Under the pieces are notes generated by a model, which worked only from the letters and a program-made list of their open reading frames with translations, ran no database searches and had not been told where the DNA came from. Shown in pieces: positions 26,103 through 36,646 of a DNA stretch of 64,000 nt (the first letter of the stretch is position 1; each line of letters begins with the position of its first letter). Source of the DNA: Siphonodentalium dalli (Eukaryota > Mollusca > Scaphopoda > Gadilida > Siphonodentaliidae); NCBI GenBank assembly GCA_032622095.1, contig CP136066.1:48022911-48086910 (forward strand), read 5' to 3'. The position numbers and the translations under genes were made by a program.

Positions 26103-26753
26103 AATATGTTACTTTTACAGTAGAGCGGACATACCTATATAGTATATCGGTGAGCATATTCATGCATTTGCCTTGCTTCTTGCTAAGTCCGTTTGAATTT
26201 GCGTCATGAAGAGAGGGTTTGAATTTGAGTAATATATATCACCCGTCACAACGTTATACGCTACCAGGGTTAAACCGTTCAATATAAATCATTAAAAAGT
26301 GTACTAATCTTGCGTTTATATACTACTTATCACATCCACTCATCGAAAAGTTTTTATCTCAATATATGATTTTCGGAGTAATTTTGCCCATTTGATCTTC
26401 GGTGGAATTTTCCAAATCTGAACCCACCCGACACAAACACTCCCTTGAGCAGGTTGCGTTTATATTAGAGAGGTCAAATTTTAGAGTCATACCTACAGTA
26501 TACCGGCTTATGTACCACCGCATTAAACTCGCTCCTACATCGGCCCGTTTGGATTTGGGGCTAAAAATCGGCTAGTGATAGACTACAGAAGTATACATAT
26601 TTATGATATATAGCGTTGTCACGAGTAAACCGTTCCGTTCCATCTGAAAATTAGAAAATTGCGCTCTAGATGCGCGTGAACACTAGCTATCAGATGTACT
26701 CGTCAAAAAAAAAATTCTCGATGTTTGAATTTGAAGTATAGCGGTCAAGATTT

Positions 26754-26767
26754 GGGGGGGGGGGGGG
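26754..26767. repeat. 14-base poly-G tract
   Basis: A run of 14 G follows AAGATTT. It could form a G-quadruplex on the plus strand, and it is a likely place for sequencing length error. Confidence 0.9.
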
Positions 26768-26990
26768 CGTGAATAGAATATCCAAATGTACCTGCTACGG
26801 CATTACCTTGCTCTTTAATTAGCCCTTTTGGATTTGGTGGGAAGAATAGGTGCATTTTCCTGTTCCCCGTATAGCGGAAAGGGGTATATATATATAGTCA
26901 CGCATTTCAATCAGTTTGGATATAAAGTTTAAATATACACAGTTATATGCCTATATATTTAATACTAATATATTTTCTTATAAATTAATA

Positions 26991-27070
26991 GCGCAGTGCG
27001 TAGTCGAGTGGTCAGAGCGTCAAACCTTCAGTTTGTGTTTTTATTGCGACGTGAGTTCGAATCCCGTCAA
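26991..27070 (+). tRNA. tRNA-like sequence, copy 1 (pseudogene or SINE head)
   Basis: The internal RNA polymerase III promoter boxes can be read directly: A box TAGTCGAGTGG (27001-27011) and B box GTTCGAATCC (27055-27064), with a T7 run at 27077-27083 as a possible terminator. A weak anticodon stem TCAAA/TTTGT would enclose the loop CCTTCAG, putting TTC at the anticodon place, but the acceptor and T stems pair poorly. I cannot assign an isotype. A tRNA-derived SINE or decayed tRNA is more likely than a functional tRNA. Confidence 0.45.
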
Positions 27071-27262
27071 ATTATCTTTTTTTATTTTTTATTTTTAACA
27101 TGTTTTGGTGTATTTTAATCATCAAATACGAATAATACCAAACTAAAGATAATGTAAAGATGCTTTTTATATTCGATTTCAATCAGTTTGGATATAAAGT
27201 TTAAATATACACAGTTATATGCCTACATATTTAATACTAATATATTTTCTTATAAATTAACA

Positions 27263-27341
27263 GCGCAGTGCGTAGCCGAGTGGAGAGAGCGTCAAACATT
27301 CAGTTTGTGTTTTATTGCGACGTGAGTTCGAATCCCGTCAA
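27263..27341 (+). tRNA. tRNA-like sequence, copy 2 (pseudogene or SINE head)
   Basis: The A box is TAGCCGAGTGG (27273-27283), closer to consensus than in copy 1, and the B box GTTCGAATCC is at 27326-27335, followed by a T7 run from 27348. It differs from copy 1 in the D-arm region (GGAGAGAGCG against GGTCAGAGCG) and lacks one T in the variable region. The poor acceptor pairing is the same, so function as a true tRNA is doubtful. Confidence 0.45.
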
Positions 27342-27446
27342 ATTATCTTTTTTTATTTTTTATTTTTAACATGTTTTGGTGTATTTTAATCATCAAATAC
27401 GAATAATACCAAACTAAAGATAATGTAAAGATGCTTTTTATATTCG

Positions 27447-28344
27447 ATAAATAACTAGAATATAAACAATATACAAATTGATCTTACGAAACTGATGATG
27501 TTTGCATGTTTCTATGTGTTTATCGTTGTTATCGCAAATGGAATAATTGGCTATACGTCGTCATTACGTTAGTAGAAATATACACCATATAACGAAGTCT
27601 TGTGTGATCAAATTAATGTAATGTTTGTATTTTGTTTGGTTGTATATGATATGCAGTGCGTTGAAGATGCGAACGAAAATACAAAAGTGAAATGCACGCA
27701 CGCAGATAGCTCATGACACACTATACACGATAAAATGATAATTTACCACACACCATGGGCTACACAATTTACGAATAGGTGGGTTTATATTAAAATCCAA
27801 GTTATTTGCTTTATAACGGCTCCGATATGAACTCATACCAATATACCACTCTGAAAATGATTGTTGGAATTCGATGGGCGTTCTATCGGTTCTCAGGTAG
27901 AGGATTGAGACTGGCCCGCGGTAAGACGGGTGTATTCGAATCGGAGGTAGGTTCCATCCCAGGGGGGATGGGGTAGCCGGAGGAAGGAGGAAGGAGAGAG
28001 GGGAGTGACAAATTTTTGGCGTATATATAGATAATATATATTATATATATAAGCGGAATTATTTTGAAGAGCTCTTTTCACTTGACTGAGAAAAAATAAT
28101 GTTCTAAGTCCAAAAGATTTTGTTGAAATATTGGAGCCTTTTTCAAAAAGTGAAAACAAAATGAACGACTTTTCTGGAACAGGGCGATTTCGATCCGTTT
28201 TGGACTCTGGATTCCCCAAAAGTTATCTCCGTTTCGCGTGTAGCATAATATGACTTTTATGAATAAGTAACGGATAGTTTGGGGAATGAGATGTGAGCTT
28301 GTACAACATTCGTTCATAGTTCGCGAATTACATTTGGATAGACA
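27447..28344. other. About 0.9 kb of unassigned sequence
   Basis: I see no supported gene and no clear match to modules A, B or C. An AT-rich alternating stretch (TATATAT-type) lies near 28020-28055. Open frames on the minus strand around 27893-28317 are short and without recognisable domains. Confidence 0.5.
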
Positions 28345-28999
28345 TATTTCTGTTATATCCCAAATTTCATATGATTCGGAGAAGACACTTGCAAACTTTG
28401 AGGGCCCGTAACTCTTGCATTTCTTCTCGGATTACAAAAATCCTTTCCGGTATGGGTTTGTTTTCGTTCATGGAATCTACATACTTAAATAGATGAATGT
28501 CAATACAAAAAAAAAATTGCGAAAATTTTGCCCCCACCCCAGTGTAAAAATATATGGCCAACCCTGTCAAATTTTCTTCTTCGGACTAAGCTGACAACGG
28601 TCAACACGACTACAAAAACCAAATACAGTTATCTGGAATGATACGGGAGGACAACAGAGTACAATAAAATAGAGGTTTGCCAACTATGGGCGGTAACTCT
28701 TCAGGGAAAGCGCGGACACAAGTGTTTATGCCCGTGGGCAGTAGTGCATATCGAGATGTGCATACGGTCTAATTTTCGATGCTCTGCTTCTTATAATTTC
28801 CGAGATAATAAACTGACATTTTTTCAAATAAAGGGAGATAACTCCTCGGTGAAAGCGCGGACAAAATCGTTATGGGCCATAGGCATAGAACTCATGTACC
28901 CCAACCTACTTACCAAGTTTTAGTGTCCTACTTCTTGTACTTTTCGAGTAATAGTGGTTACAAAAGTGTCAAGTATAATAATAATAATAATAATAACAA
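28345..28999 (+). repeat. Module C unit b, 5'-truncated
   Basis: It begins within the block TTTCATATGATTCGGAG and runs through GGGCCCGTAACTC and GGGAGATAACTCC to (TAA)n. It carries the second C subtype (AAAGCGCGGACACAAGTG, ATGGGCCATAGG), shared with the units at 29000-30956. The upstream join is to unrelated sequence, so about 1.1 kb of the unit is missing. Confidence 0.85.
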
Positions 29000-30736
29000 T
29001 GAAAAATAATCGCAAAAGGGCCATAACTCCGCCAAGAAACATTGGGCGGAAATCCGGATACCATTATATGTAGTAAACCTTCGATGCCTACATTCGCTAG
29101 AGATTTCGCGTTCCTACTGCAATCAGTTTCTGATTATTTCGAAATAAACGGAAAACGACCTCAGTAGAAAAACAATATACTTCCTTGGTTACACCATGGA
29201 AGTATAATAATAGGCCAAATCATGAGCTCAATAAATCGCAGTTAAGGGACGGAAAATATGAAGTAGGATGATTATATCTTTCCCTTAACATGTGTGGGTT
29301 GATCTCAAGTCTTTGGAAGTGACCCCACCCCTGCCTCGAAATTGGGTGACGGATTGGGAAATAGTCAAACCCGGCCCAAAATGCGAATTTTGAGAGCCCG
29401 TAACTCCGTTATTTTCCAATGGATTTTAAAATTGTTTTGAGTATTGTGATCAGCTAGTTACATTGATTATTTGTTATAAATTTTGTCTCATTCAGAGACG
29501 AGTAACATTTTGTTTATTAGAAAGAATACGGGCCCACATTCAAAGTTTGAGGGCCCAAATCTCCGCCATTTTTTAACGGATTTACGATCTGTTTTCAGTT
29601 TTATGATCAACGTATAAGGTAGATGTTATATACCAAGTTTCATATGATTCGGAGACGAACTAAATTTTGGTACCTCGGACCACCCCTCCCCTGACCCACA
29701 ACACTGAACCGACACTTGCGAAATTTGGCACATCGAGTGCTCTCTTCAGACCGCGCGCACTGCGATATCAGATGACATCCTAAGTTTGTGATCTTCGGAG
29801 GAGATGAGGTCACAGGCACATGGGCCCAAATTTTCATTGTTTGAAGGACCGCAACTCCGTCATTTTTCAATGGATTTTCGAAATTGTTTCAGTTTCTAGA
29901 TCGGTTGGCGGTGTAGATGTTACACTCCAAGTTTCATCTGATTTGGAGAAGAATAAAAAATTGGTACCCCCGGACCGCCCCTCCCCTGATCCACAACACT
30001 TAACCGACACTGGCAAAATTTGGCACATCGCGTGCTCTCTTCGGACCGCACGCACTGGGATATCAGATGACATCCTAAGTTCGATATCTTCGGAGGAGAT
30101 GTGAGCACAAGCACATGGGACCAAATTGCAAACTTTGAGGGCCCGTAACTCTTGCATTTCTTCTCGGATTACAAAAATCCTTTCCGGTATGGGTTTGTTT
30201 TCGTTCATGGAATCTACATACTTAAATAGATGAATGTCAATACAAAAAAAAAATTGCGAAAATTTTGCCCCCACCCCAGTGTAAAAATATATGGCCAACC
30301 CTGTCAAATTTTCTTCTTCGGACTAAGCTGACAACGGTCAACACGACTACAAAAACCAAATACAGTTATCTGGAATGATACGGGAGGACAACAGAGTACA
30401 ATAAAATAGAGGTTTGCCAACTATGGGCGGTAACTCTTCAGGGAAAGCGCGGACACAAGTGTTTATGCCCGTGGGCAGTAGTGCATATCGAGATGTGCAT
30501 ACGGTCTAATTTTCGATGCTCTGCTTCTTATAATTTCCGAGATAATAAACTGACATTTTTTCAAATAAAGGGAGATAACTCCTCGGTGAAAGCGCGGACA
30601 AAATCGTTATGGGCCATAGGCATAGAACTCATGTACCCCAACCTACTTACCAAGTTTTAGTGTCCTACTTCTTGTACTTTTCGAGTAATAGTGGTTACAA
30701 AAGTGTCAAGTATAATAATAATAATAATAATAACAA
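29000..30736 (+). repeat. Module C unit c (1737 bp, second subtype)
   Basis: This full unit starts TGAAAAATAATCGCAAAAGG and ends in (TAA)n. It differs from units a, e and f by many substitutions (for example CGCCAAGAAACATTGGGCGG near its start). The hub hairpin lies near 29174-29205. Short open frames of up to about 146 codons on the minus strand carry no recognisable domain. Confidence 0.9.
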
Positions 30737-30956
30737 TGAAAAATAATCGCAAAAGGGCCATAACTCCGCCAAGAAACATTGGGCGGAAATCCGGATACCA
30801 TTATATGTAGTAAACCTTCGATGCCTACATTCGCTAGAGATTTCGCGTTCCTACTGCAATCAGTTTCTGATTATTTCGAAATAAACGGAAAACGACCTCA
30901 GTAGAAAAACAATATACTTCCTTGGTTACACCATGGAAGTATAATAATAATAATAA
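30737..30956 (+). repeat. Module C unit d, truncated to 220 bp
   Basis: This copy repeats the first 220 bases of the second-subtype unit and stops just after the hub hairpin (TATACTTCC...GGAAGTATAATAATAA). There it runs through (TAA)n into a first-subtype unit. The truncation point equals the end of array 2 at 24040-24050, implying a shared recombination or termination site. Confidence 0.9.
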
Positions 30957-32672
30957 TGAAAAATAATCGAAAAAGGGCCATAACTCTGTCAAAATATATT
31001 GGACCAACATCCGGATAGCATTATTTTTAGTAGACCTTAGATGCCTACATTCGCTAGAGATTTCGCGGTCCTCCTCCCATTAGTTTCTGAGTATTTCCAA
31101 TTAAACAGAAAACGGCCGCAGTAGAAAAACAATATACTTCCTTGGTTACACCATGGAAGTATAATAATAGGGCAAATCATGAGCTCAATAAATCGCAGTT
31201 AAGGGACGGAAAATATGAATTAGGATGATTATATCTTTCCCTTAACATGTGTGGGTTGATCTCAAGTGTTTGGGAGTGACCCCACCCCTGCCTCGAAATT
31301 GGGTGACGGGATTGGGAAATAGTCAAACCCGGCCCAAAATGCGAATTTTGAGAGCCCGTAACTCCGTTATTTTCCAATGGATTTAAAAATTGTTTTGAGT
31401 ATTGTGATCAGCTACTTACATTGATTATTTGTTATAAATTTTGTCTGATTCAGAGACGAATAACATTTTGTTTATTGGAAAGAATACGGGCCCACATTCA
31501 AAGTTTGAGGGCCCAAATCTCCGCCATTTTTTAACGGATTTACAATCTGTTTTCAGTTTTATGATCAACGTGTATGGTATATGTTATATATCAAGTTTCA
31601 TATGATTCGGAGACGAAATAAATTTTGGTACCCCGGACCACCCCTCCCCTGACCCACAACACTGAACCGACACTGGCAAAATTTGGCTCATCGCGTGCTC
31701 TCTTCAGACCGCACGCATTGGCGTATCAGTTGACATCCAAAGTTTGACATCTTCGGAGGAGATGTGATCACAAGCATATGGGGCCAAATTTGCATTGTTT
31801 GAAGGCCCACAACTCTGACATTTTTCAATGGATTTTCGAAATTCTTTCAGTTTCTAGATCGGTTGGCGGTATGGATGTTATATTCCAAGTTTCATCCGAT
31901 TCGGAGAAGAATACAAAATTGGTACCCCCGGACCACCCCTCCCCTGACCCACAACACTGAACCGACACTGGCAAAATTTGGCCCATCGCGTGCTCTCTTC
32001 AGACCGCACGCACTGGGATATCAGACGACATCCAAAGTTCGACATCTTCGGAGGAGATAGGGTCACAAGCACATGGGACCGACACTTGCAAACTTTGAGG
32101 GCCCGTAACTCTTGCATTTCTTCTCGGATTACAAAAATCCTTTCCGGTATGGGTTTGTTTTCGTTCAGGGAATCTACATACTTAAATAGATGAATGTCAA
32201 TAATAAAAAAAAATTGCGAAAATATTGCCCCCACCCCAGTGTAAAAATATATGTCCAACCCTGTCAAATTTTCTTCCTCGGACTAAGCTGACAACGGTCA
32301 ACACGACTACAAAAACCAAATACAGTTATCTGGAATGATACGGGAGGACAACAGAGTACAATAAAATAGAGGTTTGGCAACTATGGGCGGTAACTCTTCA
32401 GGGAAAGGGCGGACCCAAGTTTTTATGCCCGTGGGCAGTAGTGCATATCGAGATGTGCATACGGTCTAATTTTCGATGCTCTGCTTCTTATAATTTCCGA
32501 GATAATAAAATGACATTTTTTCAAATAAAGGGAGATAACTCCTCGGGGAAAACGCGGACAATATTCGTTATGCGACGATGGCATACAACTCTTTGATCCC
32601 AAGATACGTACCAAGTTTTAGTGTGCTACTCCTGGTACTTTTCGAGTAATAAGGGTTGCAAAAGTGTCCAGT

Positions 32673-32700
<28 letters not shown>
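30957..32700 (+). repeat. Module C unit e (1744 bp, first subtype)
   Basis: This full unit is nearly identical to unit a and to unit f, with which it forms a true tandem pair. It has a longer closing (TAA)n run than the others. Inside, related blocks start GGGCCCGTAACTCCG, GGGCCCAAATCTCCG, GGCCCACAACTCTG and GGGCCCGTAACTCTTG, so the unit itself grew from a smaller repeat. Confidence 0.92.
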
Positions 32701-32703
<3 letters not shown>

Positions 32704-34432
32704 AAAATAATCGAAAAAGGGCCATAACTCTGTCAAAATATATTGGACCAACATCCGGATAGCATTATTTTTAGTAGACCTTAGATGCCTACATTCGCTA
32801 GAGATTTCGCGGTCCTCCTCCCATTAGTTTCTGAGTATTTCCAATTAAACAGAAAACGGCCGCAGTAGAAAAACAATATACTTCCTTGGTTACACCATGG
32901 AAGTATAATAATAGGGCAAATCATGAGCTCAATAAATCGCAGTTAAGGGACGGAAAATATGAATTAGGATGATTATATCTTTCCCTTAACATGTGTGGGT
33001 TGATCTCAAGTGTTTGGGAGTGACCCCACCCCTGCCTCGAAATTGGGTGACGGGATTGGGAAATAGTCAAACCCGGCCCAAAATGCGAATTTTGAGAGCC
33101 CGTAACTCCGTTATTTTCCAATGGATTTAAAAATTGTTTTGAGTATTGTGATCAGCTACTTACATTGATTATTTGTTATAAATTTTGTCTGATTCAGAGA
33201 CGAATAACATTTTGTTTATTGGAAAGAATACGGGCCCACATTCAAAGTTTGAGATCCCAAATCTCCGCCATTTTTTAACGGATTTACAATCTGTTTTCAG
33301 TTTTATGATCAACGTGTATGGTATATGTTATATATCAAGTTTCATATGATTCGGAGACGAAATAAATTTTGGTACCCCGGACCACCCCTCCCCTGACCCA
33401 CAACACTGAACCGACACTGGCAAAATTTGGCTCATCGCGTGCTCTCTTCAGACCGCACGCATTGGCGTATCAGTTGACATCCAAAGTTTGACATCTTCGG
33501 AGGAGATGTGATCACAAGCATATGGGGCCAAATTTGCATTGTTTGAAGGCCCACAACTCTGACATTTTTCAATGGATTTTCGAAATTCTTTCAGTTTCTA
33601 GATCGGTTGGCGGTATGGATGTTATATTCCAAGTTTCATCCGATTCGGAGAAGAATACAAAATTGGTACCCCCGGACCACCCCTCCCCTGACCCACAACA
33701 CTGAACCGACACTGGCAAAATTTGGCCCATCGCGTGCTCTCTTCAGACCGCACGCACTGGGATATCAGACGACATCCAAAGTTCGACATCTTCGGAGGAG
33801 ATAGGGTCACAAGCACATAGGACCGACACTTGCAAACTTTGAGGGCCCGTAACTCTTGCATTTCTTCTCGGATTACAAAAATCCTTTCCGGTATGGGTTT
33901 GTTTTCGTTCAGGGAATCTACATACTTAAATAGATGAATGTCAATAATAAAAAAAAATTGCGAAAATATTGCCCCCACCCCAGTGTAAAAATATATGTCC
34001 AACCCTGTCAAATTTTCTTCCTCGGACTAAGCTGACAACGGTCAACACGACTACAAAAACCAAATACAGTTATCTGGAATGATACGGGAGGACAACAGAG
34101 TACAATAAAATAGAGGTTTGGCAACTATGGGCGGTAACTCTTCAGGGAAAGGGCGGACCCAAGTTTTTATGCCCGTGGGCAGTAGTGCATATCGAGATGT
34201 GCATACGGTCTAATTTTCGATGCTCTGCTTCTTATAATTTCCGAGATAATAAAATGACATTTTTTCAAATAAAGGGAGATAACTCCTCGGGGAAAACGCG
34301 GACAATATTCGTTATGCGACGATGGCATACAACTCTTTGATCCCAAGATACGTACCAAGTTTTAGTGTGCTACTCCTGGTACTTTTCGAGTAATAAGGGT
34401 TGCAAAAGTGTCCAGTATAATAATAATAATAA
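32701..34432 (+). repeat. Module C unit f (~1.73 kb, first subtype)
   Basis: This full unit is nearly identical to unit e. Visible differences include GAGATCCC for GAGGGCCC near 33250 and CACATAGGACC for CACATGGGACC near 33815. It ends in a short (TAA)n followed by CTAGAGGG, the start of module B copy 3. This C-to-B join is the same as at 250/251. Confidence 0.92.
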
Positions 34433-36454
34433 CTAGAGGGTTAAAATTCTGGCCTGCAGAATTTTGATACTTCCATATAAATTCCCCATCCGCGATCACC
34501 ATCCATAATTTAATCATCTACCCACCCCTATCCAATCCTTACACATAAGCCAATCCATAATCATAACCATTTCTACAGCCCTATCCACAGCACTTAACTC
34601 TAACCCAATAAAATATCCTTACCAAATACATTGCCCTCCTGCAAACCATATTCATAGCCGTACCTTGGACCATTACCAAAACTCTTTCGATGAGCCTAGT
34701 CATACATACAATCGTACCCACAACCAAATCCTTTGCATAACTGACACCGTCACAATTTTAACATTAACAATATCCACAATTCTAACCCAATTTATAAACC
34801 AGATCCTGACCATAACGTTAACATTAAGCCTAACCCTGATCTACACATATCTATAAGCCTATACTTAATGTATTATATAGTTATCAGGGTATAAAATATT
34901 AAATATGAGTCAAGAATTCTGTCCGGAAATGAGTCTATTGATTAATATTGATTTCATTTCGAATATCTTCTGGTCTAATAATGTGTGGTTGTTTAGCTAA
35001 CGAACAATAGTGGTTACTGTTACCAGCGACCAGGTATGTTCTAAAAATAAATCAATAACTTGTCCCAATTAAACATCTCATTTCATAATAAAATATTCGA
35101 AAACATTCAACATTAGCTGATAGAAGTCTTACTGGACATGGATCTTCAATTCATATTTATTATTTTGTACCCACAAACTATTTCAAACTTGTTATTTAAA
35201 GAGATAGTCATATTGTTAACCCTTCACATTAATTTTCCTATGTGTATACAGTCATCCGGGAGTATTTTTCTGCATGATAAGTGAATACATGTAATATCTA
35301 TCGGTCACTTAATCCTGATTAACTAATTGCGTATTCATTTGAAAAGTTAAAAAAATCATCGAATTTGCACGTGGATAGTACCGACCACATCCAATTCGCG
35401 TTATCTCGATTTCTTCATTTATTTCTTTGCAAGATTTACTTGAAGTTGCCAAAAGCCTCGATCAACCGATGCGCGTTCTCTGTTAGACGGATTGCTTTTA
35501 TACCACAGTCAAACTTCCAGGATGTATATATGGTATACTGAGACACATGCTCACGCATTTCACTCACTCCTTCATTAGTCTGCTTGAATTTCGACTTTTG
35601 CCATATATCGATGTAGGCGTATTCCTATGCATGTAGTACGCATTACGCTATATATCGTCGCCACGAGTGGATCCTTTGTTCTGAAACTTAAGCAATCGCA
35701 CCAGTCTTGGGCGTTGATATCCCCTATCACATCCACTCGTCAGCAAAATTTTATCTCCATATTTTATTTTTTTCAAGAATTTTTGAACTTTCGGTTTTTG
35801 GTGGAATTTGCCAATATGTACCCACCTGAACACGAGCTTTCCGTTGGTCGGTTTGCTTTGTAAGTAGAGCGGTCAAACGTTGGGATGTTACCAAAAATAT
35901 ATCAACGTACCCGCTCCTGCATTACATCGCTCCTTCATTAACTCGGTCGGATTTGGCGAGAAAAATAGCTTAGTGATACAGCACTTAAATATACTTGTTA
36001 ACATTATAAAGCCTCGCCACGAGTAAACCTTGTACCTTAGCGCAAATTAAGCAGACATCGATAAGTTGCGTTTGGGTACTATCTATCATATCCACTATTC
36101 AAATTTTGTTTATCTCGATGTTTGATTTTTAGACAATTTTTCCCCCTTTGATTTTCGTTGGAATTTGCAAAAAGTCTGAACCGACCGGAAGCTCACTCGC
36201 TGTTTGACAGTTTGCTATTATAGCAGAGCTATCAAACTTTTGGAGCCTACCTACGCGATACCGCACTACCTGCTCCTGCATTAACCTTGCTCACCAATTA
36301 GCCCGTTTGGATTTGGCGCCAAAAATAGGTAATTTTCTTGTACATGCCGTAGATCGGTAACGATTGGGAATTAAAAACATGCCAGCGAAAAAATTCAGTC
36401 CGCACCACTCTCCCCATTCGGAATATGCAACAAAAATATTATACCGCTGGACTT

Positions 36455-36491
<37 letters not shown>

Positions 36492-36646
36492 AAATCTGCC
36501 GTTTACATCCGCCACCGGTCAGCCTGGTCTCACCACCCTGGGCCTGGTTTCACCACCCCGACCTGGTATCATTACCCAGCATGGTTTCGTCGCCTCCCCG
36601 GTTATGCTTCATTCTCTCCCATGCTCCTTCATTAGCCAAATTATTT
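34433..36646 (+). repeat. Module B element, copy 3
   Basis: This copy is nearly identical to copy 1. The main difference is a 26-base deletion relative to copy 1 near 34548, within the G-poor segment. The poly-T tract is 33 bases (36456-36488). The join to array 3 is ATTATTTAATTTTCGATGG, at the same monomer position as the other B-to-array joins. No coding function is recognised. Confidence 0.87.
36456..36488. repeat. Poly-T tract in module B copy 3
   Basis: A run of 33 T lies between GGACTTG and GCTAAATCTGCC, matching the poly-T tracts of the other two B copies. Confidence 0.93.

Larger units (their letters stand above)
25780..26900 (+). repeat. Diverged module B-like element
   Basis: It begins CTAGAGGTCAG directly after (TAA)n, as module B does. 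A perfect 14-nt palindrome GATTCCATGGAATC (25790-25803) and a (CATCC)n run (about 25820-25845) follow. From about 26110 it resembles the B internal modules: GAGGTCAAA, GTACC...GCATTAAACTCGCTCC and GCCCGTTTGGATTTGG. It is too diverged to be a recent copy. A 14-G run lies at 26754-26767. No coding function is recognised. Confidence 0.6.
26904..27446 (+). repeat. Tandem duplication of a 272-bp unit with a tRNA-like core
   Basis: Copy 1 is 26904-27175 (272 bp) and copy 2 is 27176-27446 (271 bp, one T shorter in a T run). Both start ATTTCAATCAGTTTGG and end GATGCTTTTTATATTCG, with only a few differences, concentrated in the tRNA-like segment. The duplication is therefore recent. Confidence 0.95.

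Noticed and set aside
28020-28060. Alternating TATATA stretch as a promoter for a gene on the minus strand
   Set aside because: No gene with recognisable content follows on either strand; it is a simple AT-rich run.
29867-30307. A 146-codon minus-strand frame in module C, with relatives of 88-129 codons in other units
   Set aside because: Its length varies between units, it is broken by small changes, and it lies wholly within repeat blocks shared with noncoding satellite.
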